From Argyresthia goedartella (taxonomy: Eukaryota > Arthropoda > Insecta > Lepidoptera > Argyresthiidae): a DNA stretch of 64,000 nt. The notes under the pieces were generated by a model. The model saw nothing but the letters and a program-made list of their open reading frames with translations. It did not search any database and had not been told where the DNA came from. The stretch lies in the NCBI GenBank assembly GCA_949825045.1, contig OX463816.1, forward strand, positions 18,673,243-18,737,242. The letters are read 5' to 3'. Positions 42,782 through 53,926 of the stretch are shown in pieces; position 1 is the first letter of the stretch; every line of letters starts with the position of its first letter. The translations under genes were made by a program, and so were the position numbers.

Positions 42782-43460
42782 ATGAGTCAGATTTTGAAAA
42801 ATTCACGGCGCCATCTTGAACTTTTTAGTTAATTAACCGATTTGCTTCAAAATCGATAATTGAGGATCCGGTTGGTGTCCAATCATGATTTTAAAGTCAG
42901 ATTTTGAAAAAATCGCCGCCGTCTTGAACTTTGTAGTTACTGCACCGATTTGCTTCAAAATTGATATCTGAGGATCCGGTTGGAGTCCAATCATGATTCC
43001 GAAGTCAGACTTTAAAAAAGTTGCCGCCATCTTGAAATTTTTAGTAACTACACCGATTTGCTTCAAAATCTATTTCTGAGGATCCAGTTGGAGTCCAATC
43101 ATGATTCTGAAGTCAGATTTAAAAAAAGTCGCCGCCATCTTGAACTTTTAGTTACTACACTGATTTGCTTCAAAATCGATATCTGAGGATCCAGTTGGAG
43201 TCAGATCATGATTCTGAAGTCAGATTTTGAAAAAGTCGCCGCCATCTCTATCTTTTTAGTTACTACACTGATTTGCTTCAAAATCGATATCTGAGGATCC
43301 AGTTGGAGTCAGATCATGATTCTGAAGTCAGATTTTGAAAAAGTCGCCGCCATCTTGAACTTTTTAGTTACTACACTGATTGCTTCAAAATCAATATCTA
43401 AGGATCCGGTTGCAGATTTGAAAAAAGTCGCTGCCATCTTGAAATTTTCAGTTACTAAAC
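42782..43460 (+). repeat. ~108 bp satellite-like array, six units
   Basis: Unit begins GATTTGCTTCAAAATCGATA, then TCTGAGGATCCGGTTGGAGT, then a CGCCGCCATCTTGAAC-type phrase. Starts fall at about 42839, 42948, 43058, 43162, 43270 and 43378. The period is a multiple of three, so a minus-strand frame runs through several units (42833-43066). Confidence 0.85.
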
Positions 43461-43464
43461 CGAA

Positions 43465-43675
43465 TCTGAGTTCTGAATCATGATTGGTCTCCAACCGGAT
43501 CCTCAGATATCGAATTTGAAGCAAATCGGTTTAGTAACTCAAAAGTTCAAGATGGCGGATTTTTTTTTAAATGTGAGTTCTGAATTATGATTGGGCTCCA
43601 ACCAGATCCTCAGATATCGATTTTGAAGCAAATCAGGCCAGTAACTAAAAAGTTCAAAATGGCGGCTATAAATCG
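43465..43675 (-). repeat. Two inverted units of the same satellite
   Basis: CTCCAACCGGATCCTCAGAT then ATCG and GAAGCAAATCGG are the reverse complement of the unit in 42782-43460. Together they form a palindromic array. Confidence 0.8.
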
Positions 43676-43935
43676 TCATCTTCATCATTAATATAATTTT
43701 CAGCCCAAATCGACCCACCGCTGGGCACATGTCTCTTCTCTGTCCAATTTATTCAAATTATTTGGGGGGAAAGATGAACAGGAATAAACAGAATGTTATA
43801 TAGTACACCCTGTATTATAGACTGTTTCATTTACGCTTCACACGGCTTCTAATTTACCAGTATTATTATTTACCTAAAACCCTACGTATAAAAATAATAT
43901 AATATAAAGAAATCAGCATCGATAAAATGCTATTC

Positions 43936-44088
43936 TATATTTCGTGTCTCTGAACATTGGGATTCGGGATCGGTGTGAACTAAAATATTATATTTTTTTC
44001 GTTCACACTGATCCCGGGATCGGTGTGAACGAATCGTCGGGATCCGTATGAAGTTTGATCTGATCCCGGGATCCGCATGAACTAACCC
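43936..44088 (-). repeat. Right arm of the 8-bp-TSD element
   Basis: It ends ATGAACTAACCC just before CTTTAAAT. It has extra CACTGATCCCGGGATCGGTG palindromes. Confidence 0.8.
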
Positions 44089-44247
44089 CTTTAAATTATG
44101 CTGGAATAAATGAATCAGGTAACCATACGGTCTCATTCATTTGGACGCATATACTGTCCGAGTCGATATGTTCGCAAAAGTACAATAAAAATGCTAACAC
44201 GTGCCGCTTTAGAAGTGAATATTTTCCTGTGCTCTTTACTTACAGTA

Positions 44248-45883
44248 CGAGAGCCCACGACCAAAACCATGTATCTTAGCAATACGGTCGAAACTGTATA
44301 AAATCGTCAAATTATATGATTCTGAACCCGACTAGGTGGATAATAACATTAAGAAGCGTAGCAACTGCGTGGGAGGCCATTTCTGCTGTGTCAAAAAAAA
44401 AGGCAGTCGGTATCACAGCAATACGTCTGATATCGAAAATGAACATAGATTTTGTTGTTTTATGACGATAAAGTTCGTCTTCAGAAATTTTACGCGTAGC
44501 ATTTAGCCTGAGCGAATTTTTAAAACTGTTAAAAAATTTAGCCGACCTGTATCATAGCAACCCGGATATTTTTTTTTTCAACTTTTCGTATGGCTGCTGG
44601 TATTATAAAAAAACAGTTTTCATAAATTTTTTATGTCGCATATACTCCCAAAAATGAAAAGAGCGTTCCCGGGTCGCCTAGCAATCGCCTCAGCGCTTGT
44701 TATTTTTTCGCTCGTTAACAACGCTTACAAAGATTGCCATGCGGTGTGCGATTCTGAAATCAAAAATGTCTGACCTGAGTTGTGTGTTTTGCACAGTAAA
44801 AATAATTGAGAAAGTGAAAAAATTTACACATGAGAAACTGCAAAAGTGTAAACAAGTAGCTGCATACCGGAGTACAAAGAATAGTGCAAGAAAATCCATT
44901 TACTCCAAAATCAAGTTACCACGCGATCTGGATGCGGACGTAGGCTATCATTCAACCTGATAAGAATTTCACGGCCGTGAGAATTCCAAAGGAGTTTAGT
45001 ATTTCTCAGGAAAATTTCGTCGATAGTTCGACGTCAGTCGATCCGAATTATGACACCGGTATTTTTTTTGATGACGGTGGATCTTCATCAAGAGCGAGGT
45101 AAGAATAAAATGTGTGCGCGAGGAGTTGAGGAACGTTGGTCGAACGCGTGCGTCGTAATATAAGCGGACAGAATTTCTTTTTGTTTTTTATAGAATTTTA
45201 ACGAGGAACGATTCGCGTTTTCGTGGTTCTCCGGCAATCAACTACCAGACTTGAGCGACGTTATTAGACTATTATTAGACTCCAATATGCCTGAATACGA
45301 TTTTTTAATGATTTCGTAGTATCGAAAAGTTTTCTGATAACGAAGGTGCCACACTAAATTTTTCTGATATTTTTTTTTACATCCAGACAAGTTATTTCAT
45401 CGCGTCCAACAATTTTCAGTCAGATTGCTATGTTACCGATAGGCAAAATTTTTTTAAACATTGGCAAAACAGTCTATAAATTTAATGAGTTAAATTTTTG
45501 CTCTGAAAAATATTTTTTTCGCGTCAACTAGACCAAATAGACTCGTTAAAAAGATTTTTAGACGGATTGCTATGATGATTTTTTTAAATCCCATTTTTAA
45601 TTTTTCAAGGTAATTGTCCGGATTTGTGCTACTCTACTGACTTCTGAAAAACATGTTTTCGGTGTCTTACAGCTATCATCCAACTACAGTCCAAAAATCA
45701 GACAGTTTGCTATGATACGGCCCGGTGTTTTTTTTTTTACATTTTTGAAAATTCGGCCGGATCAAACGCTACGCGAAAAATTTCTGATACTGGTATTTTC
45801 GAGTTCATGATAATCGAATCTATCAATTTGATGCGGTTTAGGCCATATTGCTATGGGAAAAAAAATTTGGTCGTGGGCTCTCG
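44248..45883. mobile_element. Inverted-repeat element with ~140 bp periodic arms
   Basis: Ends are CGAGAGCCCACGACCAAA and its reverse complement, flanked by TA (44246-44247, 45884-45885). A motif GTATCATAGCAA recurs at 44271, 44410 and 44549, 139 bp apart. Its reverse (TTGCTATGATAC-like) recurs at 45424, 45566, 45706 and 45847, 140-142 bp apart. The DNA between motifs is also related across the arms. The middle has the first exon of a protein (44766-45098). Confidence 0.8.
44766..45098 (+). pseudogene. Zinc-binding N-terminal exon of an unidentified transposon protein
   Basis: Begins MSDLSCVFCTVKIIEKVKKF, with two cysteines (CVFC) and, after RKSIYSKIKLPRDLDADVGY, an H. A frame shift near 44955 restores KNFTAVRIPKEFSIS to GGSSSRA before a GTAAGAAT donor. 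A CxxC plus H/C spacing of this type is common at the start of transposon-linked proteins. Later exons are absent. Family not recognised with certainty. Confidence 0.5.
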
Positions 45884-45885
45884 TA

Positions 45886-47071
45886 CTATTATTATGCTGA
45901 TACATGCTGATTTGGTATCTGAGGTATAAAATCAATGCAATTTCTTACTTATTTAGTGAAAAATGTGAAAAAAAAACAGTGAAACATTACGTGGCCGTGA
46001 ACTGACTTATGAAAATGCAATAATTTTAGTTTGCGGCCGGGTGTTCGGATAACTGACATGATGAATCAAATGTAGTTTTCTTCTTTATTTTTGCTTTGAA
46101 TAATTCATGATCCTGTTTTAACATTTGGGGATTTGATATTCCTTCACTGTTAGTTTAGGGCCGCCAACATATTATTTAATGCTGTGAAAAATTTCCATGT
46201 GGTCGCAGTCTAACTGTTTGTCAGAAGGAGGGGGTCAGTTTGCGGCCATATCATGTATCGAAGTCAGGTGGTCGACAACAGAAGACGCACATCTCGCATA
46301 TCACTATAATAAAATATAATATTCAGTCAAAATAGTCTTTGGAGGCTGCATGAATTAGGATTGAGCTGAAAATACACAAATCAGAAATCTTCACAAAGCC
46401 CACTACTAGTTAAAAATATATTCAAATTATAAGGTTAAAACATCGGTTTTTTGCATTTTTCTAGTAAACGGTATGTTTAATCAAAAAACAGTTTAAACAA
46501 AAGTTGTCAATCATAATATACATATGTACAAAAATATTTTTACACATTTTCCTTTCAATCATCATTAATGAGATATTGCGAATCTATAAGTCAATAGTCG
46601 TATTTTTAACAGACAGAAAGGAATCTTTTATTTTGTTTTCGTATGTATGTGCCCCGATTTCTCCAAGTTGGATAGACCAATTCGGAAATTATGATTTTTC
46701 GTTTGAAATGTTTTCCTTTTAATTGGTCTTATTGATGTCAGGTCAAGATTTGATGAGGAATGCTGGAGAAATCGAATGAACTCTTCAAATATTAAAGACA
46801 GACCTATAGCTTGTATTTGATCATGGACCTCGACCGAGTTCACATCGGACGCGTGTATGTGAATAAAAGGGTTCGAAATTATCAAGATAATTACGATGCT
46901 TGATAATTATCACCAGTGCAAGAACTTTATTTGCTGTATAATTTGGAAATAAATTTTATGATTTTTATTCAAAATTCAACACAAATTAACATTAATTAAA
47001 GTAAAAATCAGTGTCCGTCAGATTCGAAATGTGAAATATTAAACTGCACATAAAAATACCAAATATTAGGG
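45886..47071. other. AT-rich stretch without a gene
   Basis: Short frames here (46504-46722, 46628-46885) resemble nothing. A hairpin AATTATCAAG/CTTGATAATT lies at about 46875-46908. Confidence 0.4.
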
Positions 47072-47290
47072 CAAAATGCTGCGGTAGCTTAGGTGAAGGG
47101 TAAAGGGGGTGAGAGAAGCCAAGCCCCCTTTATCCTTCGTGTAAGGTTGAACATATATGAACAACAAAAACTATTTAAAACAAACTTAAGTACACATAAA
47201 AGATTTAAAACATATTTAAAGTGTTTTTGTTGATACTTTTTTGCTGTGCAAATCAGTATTTTTGATGTGACATTAAATAGCATGTGTACC
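47072..47290 (+). repeat. Interspersed repeat family 'CCCCCTTT hairpin', copy 3
   Basis: Same core as copies 1 and 2 (GCGGTAGCTTAGGTGAAGGG, AAAGGGGGTGAG, CCCCCTTTATCC), extended by TACTTTTTTGCTGTG. Confidence 0.75.
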
Positions 47291-47352
47291 AACTTGATAT
47301 ATTTATAATTTCAAGTGGCTAGCACTTGAAATTATAAATATATCAAATTGGA
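47289..47352. repeat. Long near-perfect hairpin
   Basis: TTGATATATTTATAATTTCA continuing AGTG pairs with CACTTGAAATTATAAATATA continuing TCAA. The loop is GCTAG. The stem is about 29 bp with one mismatch. Confidence 0.85.
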
Positions 47353-47580
47353 TTGACCAAAGATGCCAAAGGAATATCTTCATCCGATGAGGATTCTATT
47401 TCCATTGGCTGTATTGCTGCTGTAGCTGCAGTAGAAGTTATTTGTTGTCCTAATCCTACTAGCCAAATAAGATCTTGCTGCTTGGTTGTAATATTTAAAC
47501 ATGAATACCAGCTTTGCAGCATTTTCATTGCCCAATCTATTTCGTTCGGTTATACACAAGTGCGGAAATTTGTGTTTCAT
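47343..47580 (-). pseudogene. Possible hAT transposase C-terminal remnant
   Basis: Two frames together give ITERNRLGNENAAKLVFMFK, reminiscent of the ERNRL-N-LVFL dimerisation block of hAT transposases, then an acidic tail MEIESSSDEDIPLASLV. It is short and frameshifted; this is a weak call. Confidence 0.35.
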
Positions 47581-47589
47581 CTCTAAACA

Positions 47590-47963
47590 ACGAGGGGTGA
47601 TAGTGGTGTGTGGTTACTACTACTTATACCAGCATTATCCTAAACACTCATATGTAAGATGAATAGGTATCATGTTTAGTCTCTGTAGTTTATAGACGGT
47701 TTATGGTAACAAGTATTTTGAATAGGTATTTATTTTTTAAATGTTTGAGTATGACTTATAGGGCCTGTGTGTTTACGTGTAACTTTATCTTTAAGTATAC
47801 TATAAAATTATTGTTTTGCTTCTAGAAAAAAACCTGTGGTAGGTTCTCATTGGCTTCTTAGTTAGTATAATTTGTAGCATATGCTTAAGGAAGCTGTTAC
47901 CTTCCCCAAAAATGTAAAATAAAATAATATGTTTCATGTATCTTACAAAATTATCTGGAGCAA
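47590..47963. other. AT-rich stretch, nothing recognised
   Basis: No supported feature. Confidence 0.4.
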
Positions 47964-49795
47964 GTGAAAAAAAAACATGTTAAGATAAGCTCCGAAGGCA
48001 GCCCGTTTAACAGAAGCCGCCTCACCACTCGCTCGCCGCCCCCGGCCGGTCATGTTCAGAAAAACGCCCAGGACAGTGATCAAACAATGGAGGTTGTGAC
48101 AACACCTGAACTTCAAAACTGGATGAGCTTGATTGAACAGTGTCTTGATGAGATATGCTCGGTAGCTGCGGAGGGTAAACTAAATTCAGAACAAAAACTG
48201 CGGATACACAAATTGTGCCTTAAAGTAGGACATGGTATACCGGGCGCCACGACTAAAGAGCTTTGTCCTTGAATGCGCAGTAGTCACTTTTCACAAGTGT
48301 TTGGCGCGGGGAAGTGAGGAGCGACGGGGGCGGTAGTCAGCGCCGGCACCTGATTCGTTGATCAGTCGCTTCCCGATGCCCGCACCGAAAGCACGTCTCG
48401 AAGCTTCTTGAGTACAGTCGCATACAATATTACCCAACGTTATCTTTCGCCCCGGTCGAATTACAAATTATTAGTCAGCGGGAAGAAAAGAGTGTGCAGG
48501 ACTATTACTACAAGTATCTATATTCACTAGGTCCTAGTGACTAGGGGCATTCTATGCTAGGGGGTTATTTATATATAGGTTTCAACCTTGACGTTAACAA
48601 ATGTTGTCAATAGAGAGTACCTATAGTTTATTTGACACAAAGTCCATTATTTACATCGGCTAATATCCCAATCAACAAAATATCAAACAGTGAAAAAATA
48701 GAAGTGAAGAAAGTCCTGAACACTCATTCCTTCACACTAACCCTAAAAACGCACTTCGGAATTATGCCGCGACTGTACACATGCGCAGTAATCCCCGCCA
48801 GTTTCTCCGAGAGCTCTTTATTCGTGGCGCCGAGTGTACCTACACCGCAAAGGGCTGTTCAGTACCAATCGCTAAAATAGAAAGCCATCCAAGCTCAGAT
48901 CTCTGTCCAGACCTTAAAGGAAAATCAGGAATTAGTTGAAAAACTTACTGACCTTAAAAAGGCCATAAAAGACAATTGTAAAAAGGCAACTCAGGTAACC
49001 ACCTCTTTTGCCGAAATTTTAAAGAAAAACACGAATAATTTTATTCGTCCCAGCCCTTTTAGCTCTGTTGCGACATATATATCCCAATGACCAACAGAAG
49101 ACAAGCGACGAGACAAAAAAATTTGTCCAAAAAATCATCCGCCCTAAGTCATGAAACTGCATTTTCGTGGCTTACGTAGGACAAAAAATGGAGGAGTCAT
49201 AATTAGTACGGATCACAAAGACGACATTGATAAACTAAAGCAGGCTTCTCAACTAGCTACATCAGGCCTAACTGAATAAGCCATCTAAGCGCAAACCAAG
49301 AATTACAGTTTTTGGGGTTCCTGCTACTCTAACTGAGATATGAGCAGAATTTTGCTGAAAAAATGCCCAATCTATCCCTTAGAACGTTTTTAAGCTCAAG
49401 AAAGTTAAGCCACAAATCCGGGAAAAAGGACACTGACGCCTGCAATTTCATCATCGAAGTACCTGCCGACATTCGCAAGGCATAGCACAGGACACGGTGT
49501 TTATCAACTGGTCATCTTGTACTGTGAGAGACTTTACCTTAGTAACAAGATGTAACAATTGTCAACAATATTGTCACGCTGCCAAGACATGCAAAGATGC
49601 GAAACCTTCTTGCGGCCACTGCGGGAACTAGGTCACCAGACCACTGATTGCACGAAAAAGCCTGAAACCCCAAAGTGTGCAACATGTCTACGCTACAAAA
49701 AGCAAATTAGCCACAAAACAGGTGACACTGATTGTCCGGCCAAGAAAAATGTCGAGTATAGATATATAAATTCAATAGATTATGGTGGCGCCTAA
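47964..49795 (+). pseudogene. LINE ORF1 (gag-like) relic with CCHC knuckles
   Basis: The first frame (47964-48272) gives ELQNWMSLIEQCLDEICSVA. After a ~570 bp disrupted part (48273-48840), AIQAQISVQTLKENQELVEK and ATQVTTSFAEILKKN follow, then stops, then a zinc-knuckle region that includes CGHCG, LGHQTTDCTKKPETPKCATC and THKTGDTDCPAK-like spacing to 49795. This layout fits ORF1 of I/LOA/R1-type LINEs. It may be the ORF1 partner of the RT at 38475-40712, which cannot be shown here. Confidence 0.6.
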
Positions 49796-50529
49796 GATTT
49801 CCTTTGTCTACATTTTACAGCACTTTTTTATATTTAATTTGTAATAGATCAATAAGCTAATTAATAACATAGATAATTTTAATTTAAGTGATAGTCACAG
49901 TATGAACAGATTTCTCAAAATGTAGAAATGCGTTTATTTTCAGTAAGTTTGTTAAATCTTGATTTCATGAATAAACATGCATGCATTTACGTCGATGAAA
50001 AATAGAGAGATTTAATTACAAATTCTATTATTAAAAAACAATGTCAAACTTCCACAAAAACAGTTTCGTCATATAAATTTTCATACAGATTTCTTGTCTT
50101 TCATTCAACATTATTGATAATGATTATTTCTTTTTCGGCCTATGTAAATTTAAATGTAAGCAAACAATAACTTACTGGCTTTTAACACTACACTACGCGC
50201 AAACTGAAAATATTTTCTCTATAATAAAATAAAACCTATATTCTCACACAATTCACATCTTTACCGAACACATACAACTCATACTAATTTTCAACGACAC
50301 AACCGCAAAATTAGGGTAAAATATGGCTACATACTATAATATAAATTGTTTATCTACACTCGTATTATAAACCCTCTTTACTGCGTCCAAAAACCACACG
50401 TTACGACCAGCGTAATGATAAACTTCTTGATAAAAACTCATTTCTTGTCATATTCATATTCATTTATTAATTGCTTGAATGTGGTATGTACAAAGATTTT
50501 AAATGTAGGTTATGTTCCAAAACATGCGC
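49796..50529. other. AT-rich stretch, nothing recognised
   Basis: Strongly AT-rich with no supported frame or repeat. Confidence 0.4.
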
Positions 50530-50566
50530 ACTAATATTGTTGCAAGGGCATTGCAACAATATTAGT
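50530..50566. repeat. Perfect 16 bp hairpin
   Basis: ACTAATATTGTTGCAA, loop GGGCA, TTGCAACAATATTAGT. Confidence 0.85.
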
Positions 50567-50699
50567 TTTACTTAGGTGGTAAGTGCATAAGATAGGTAAA
50601 TTCGTTTATATAATATATTAAAATAATTATATTTTCAAATAATCTGAATTGTCAAAGAATATAATTGTATAAATAAAATTATTAATTGTCTATATAGTT

Positions 50700-51235
50700 A
50701 AACATTATAAGGTGTCTGTATTCAATTATATAGGGTAGTTATAAAACTCCTGTAGGCTATAGATGGTATTTGCTATTAAGAATTTTCGTAAGGAATTCTT
50801 AAACATTTTTAAGTTTTATACATATATCTTTTACGCACATGTTGTAGGGGCCTGATGCTAATAATGCTAGATTAGAATCTGTTGCAGCTAATCTTGGACG
50901 GGGTCTGAGGAATACAGGACGTTCTCGAATTGGGAACATGTGTTGGATATTTCTAACAAAAAATGATAATTCCAGAATATATATTGAAGTTAAAGTCAGA
51001 ATTTTATAGGTTTTAAAATATGGTCGACAGCTGGTCATTTGGTCTTTATATGAGCCAATATTATAAAACATTTTTTTTTGTAAAATAAAGATTTTTCCTA
51101 TGTCGACACTATTGCCCCATAAAACGATGACGTATTGGAGCCCGGAATGTACGTAGGCATAGTAAGCCTTCTTTGCAGTTCTAGATCTGTACTTTTTTTT
51201 ATTTCATATAGGACATAAGTAAAACTGGATAATTT
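50700..51235 (-). mobile_element. LINE 3' fragment (LINE B-like)
   Basis: Minus-strand coding 51180-50799 gives HSGLQYVIVLWGNSVDIGKI, FILQKKMFYNI and CRPYFKTYKILTLTSIYILE, the RT C-terminal region. It is 5'-truncated before the palm. A TCTGAA repeat lies just outside at 51262-51282. Confidence 0.75.
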
Positions 51236-51289
51236 TGGGTTTCCTGATGATCTGAATATACAGATCTGAATCTGAATCTGAATACATTA

Positions 51290-51510
51290 TGGCCGACGCC
51301 CACCTGCATGCCACCCCTAGTTTTTTTGTGAAGTTGGTACTTCTGAACAAGCTAAACAACTATAGAGCAATGATCAATGCCGGCATGCCGCCGGTGGAAC
51401 ATCCGGTTCCTGAACACATCAAAGAGAGCTTGTGATATGTGTGTAGATAAACTAGTGTATGTAACTGTACATAATTAGGCATTATGTAGCAGTCACATAA
51501 ACTACTATTT
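51290..51510 (+). repeat. Palindromic repeat family, rearranged half copy
   Basis: The plus strand reads a 48-codon frame (51292-51435) ending PEHIKESL and a stop, then TAGATAAACTAGTGTATGTA and GCATTATGTAGCAGTCACAT. The two halves of the family palindrome are fused here without the centre. The same frame is found on the minus strand in the other copies. Confidence 0.7.
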
Positions 51511-51895
51511 TAGATAAGTTCTTAAAACTCTTACAGCAAATATTACGCGTACTGTTGGGTGCGTAACTGTACAGTTATGGTGCGACGCTCAGATAAGTCG
51601 CCTATCATTCATATTACGTCTGAACAATGTTTAAAGAAAATCTAATGGGGGATATCCTGGTTGTGATACATCTATTAACAATATGTTGCTATCCTTGGCT
51701 GTTCTTAGTATTTGGTTATAGGTTCTCTTCACTGATTCATTACGGCAACTTTGTTTTTATTGATACTATTTGTAAAGGTGCTTACACAATACACACCCAC
51801 ATATTCTTCATTCGTGTTCTCTGTCGTTTATATTCACTGGAGTGTTGGGGGATCGCCTGTGCTGGTGGTATTCCGTATTGAAATTAACTGTGCGC
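51511..51895. other. Spacer between palindromic repeat copies
   Basis: An 84-codon hydrophobic frame (51627-51881) is not recognised. No feature is supported. Confidence 0.35.
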
Positions 51896-52420
51896 ATAAT
51901 AAATTAGATAATAATAGTAGTTTATGTGACTGCTACATAATGGAGAACATTAATACTCGAGAGTGGGTTCATGAAACGAGCCGAGTTTCATAATAAAATC
52001 ACTCGAGAGTTTTATTGCCTAATTATGTACAGTTACATACACTAGTTTATCTACACACATATCATAAGCTCTCTTTGATGTGTTCAGGAACCGCAAGTGA
52101 CCGGCATTGCGGCTCTGCAGTTGTTTAGCTTGTTCTGTAGTACCAACTTTACAGACAAACTAGGGGCGGCACGCGGGCGGGCGTCGGCGTTCGAAATTTG
52201 AATGTCAGTACCAACTTCACAGACAAACTAGGGGCGGCACGCAGGCGGGCGTCGGCGTTCGAAATTTGAATTAATATGTAGAAAAATTACACATTATGAT
52301 CATAATGTGTAATTTTTCAGATGAGTAGTGAGTTTTTAACAAGTAGTTTAACATTATGCTGATCGTAACGTGCGGTTTTTGTACGCAGTAAAGAGGGTTA
52401 TGATACGTGTGCAGATAAAA
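51896..52420 (-). repeat. Palindromic repeat family, copy with tandem duplication
   Basis: Contains GTAGTTTATGTGACTGCTAC, the ACTCGAGAGTG to CACTCGAGAG centre, the IKESL-ending frame on the minus strand (from about 52060 rightward), a 62 bp tandem duplication (about 52145-52270, GGGGCGGCACGC units) and a perfect 36 bp palindrome (52282-52317). Confidence 0.75.
52282..52317. repeat. Perfect 36 bp palindrome
   Basis: AAAAATTACACATTAT then GATC then ATAATGTGTAATTTTT. Confidence 0.9.
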
Positions 52421-52589
52421 ATATTTACATCAATTATTGTATAGGTCTATACATTGTGCCTAGGATCATCAATTATTATATGGGTCTTTATATTGTGCTT
52501 TGGGTTCCTTTTCGGACTAAATTTTATACGATCATTATTTTTAAATTAATCTTCATAACTACTAAGTATAAAGAAACTTACTATTCACC

Positions 52590-52658
52590 ATGCTCCTTAA
52601 CATATATTATCAGAACGTTCGCGGTCTTAGATCCAAAACTAATTCCGTATATAATATG
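52590..52658 (+). pseudogene. LINE C endonuclease start, cut by insertion
   Basis: MLLNIYYQNVRGLRSKTNSV is the classic YQNVRGL start of a LINE endonuclease. It stops at about 52656 where palindromic repeat DNA begins. The domain resumes at about 60052 (NILNSYYDVICLSETWLL). Confidence 0.75.
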
Positions 52659-52715
52659 TAGTAGTTTATGTGACTGATACATAATGCCTAATTATGTACA
52701 GTTACATACACTAGT

Positions 52716-53016
52716 TTTAGATACCAGGAGCTGATTCTCATAAAAAAACAATGAAATGCTAATCTGACAATTACATTTAATAAGAAATCACAATTTGACT
52801 AAACAAAACACCACAACTGCTAGTTTTAATTGAAAAAGAAGTACACAACACTAAAATAAATCGTTCAATGCAAACCGACAATATTCAGAGCGGATCACGT
52901 AGACTCGATGTTTACAATACGGAGTATGGCGGAGGAAAGAGACCCGGCGCCTACCACGCGCTGTATTCATAGGCAGGCGGCCCCGTGCCGCGCCGTCTCC
53001 GGGGTTACTTCTAACA
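52716..53016 (-). repeat. Gypsy 3' LTR (301 bp)
   Basis: On the minus strand it starts TGTTAGAAGTAAC and has a TATAAAT-like box as GCCTATGAATAC (changed from TATAAATA in the other LTR). No clear purine tract precedes it. Confidence 0.9.
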
Positions 53017-53033
53017 CGGCCAGCCTGATGGGG

Positions 53034-53176
53034 CTAGTCGTCCTCGATAGCATCTTGAATGTCTGGCACGCTTGGAGCAGGTCCGACAAGACCTCGTGGT
53101 GTCCTCTCTGATGATGGGCCCGCTGAAGCGTCAGGTGGTGAAGACGAGCCAACTTGAAGTTCATCTTCATTGTCAT
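53034..53176 (-). CDS. Probable spliced C-terminal exon of gypsy pol
   Basis: After the acceptor AAAATTTTCAG the frame is open for 47 codons in the phase required by a donor at 53941-53940 (GAAA before GTGAGTG). It is acidic and proline/serine-rich (SSSPPDASAGPSSERTPRGL) and ends at TAG 53036-53034, 18 bp from the LTR. Unspliced RNA would end pol at 53927 with FFESECQ. Confidence 0.5.
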
Positions 53177-53926
53177 CTGAAAATTTTAGCTGAAATTAGG
53201 ACCTGTTTTGAGAGCATAGCCCTGTCACTCAGCATCTTTCAATTCTTTCAAAGCGCCCTTACAACTCACTCTAGCACATAATATGAAGATAGCACTCATC
53301 AGGCATCAGCAATACATTCATTCATTGCGTTCATCACACTCCTACGGGATACATAGTAGTAACCAAAGAGCGTGTGAAGTAGAGCCCGAAGTGAGGCTCA
53401 GGCTGCAGATCGTCGTACACAACCCGTTGGAGCTCATCACGAACAGCGTGAACAGAAGGCGTCCCAACTGTCACCCGGTTGCTAATACAGTGTGGGACTT
53501 ACAACTACTAAGTTTGCCATAAACACTGTTTAGAACCGACGGATACGGGTGCACTCAATGCGACCACCGCACCGGTCCGGCGGTAACTCCATACCACACC
53601 GCAAAACAAACAAAACAGTACTTAGAGGCAGAGGCATTAAGTTAAGCCTACCAAGAAGTAGCTACGTCTAACACCGTAAGGTGTACAATAATAAAATTCA
53701 CCACCTGGTCAAATCGCCTAGATATTTTGACATACAGTGCACAGTGATCATCACATATTGTCATGTATGTAGTCAGTTAGTACATAGTCAGCTACAAGTA
53801 AGAGATTGGGTACACGAGTAAGAAAGGGAGTAACAAGTTAGAGAATTTGAGATAGGGAGAAAAAATAAAAGTTTACAACTACCTATACACACTTTGATGT
53901 AACACTATACCATGCAAATCAAAAAT
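53177..53926. other. Gypsy intron-like stretch
   Basis: 764 bp between the donor at 53940 and the acceptor at 53177. No frame with similarity. Short plus-strand frames here are shadows. Confidence 0.45.

Larger units (their letters stand above)
41571..44088. mobile_element. Inverted-repeat element with 8 bp target duplication
   Basis: Arms of about 150 bp (41571-41716 and 43936-44088) are inverted and start GGGTTAGTTCAT then CGGATCCCGGGATCAGATCA. CTTTAAAT flanks both ends exactly (41563-41570, 44089-44096). An 8 bp duplication is typical of hAT or P-type insertion. The inside holds a SINE-like tail, a LINE 3' fragment and a satellite-like array; no transposase was seen. Confidence 0.85.

Noticed and set aside
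42782..43460. CRISPR-like array
   Set aside because: Units are contiguous ~108 bp satellites without unique spacers, in a eukaryotic genome.
51627..51881. Hydrophobic 84-codon frame as a membrane protein gene
   Set aside because: No similarity, no supporting promoter or splice evidence, and it lies between repeat copies.
52967..53176. Minus-strand 69-codon frame starting at 53176 as a separate gene
   Set aside because: Better explained as an out-of-frame reading of the pol C-terminal exon and LTR.
53072..53522. Plus-strand frames in the gypsy 3' part as an env gene
   Set aside because: They are antisense to the element and have no signal peptide or membrane segment.
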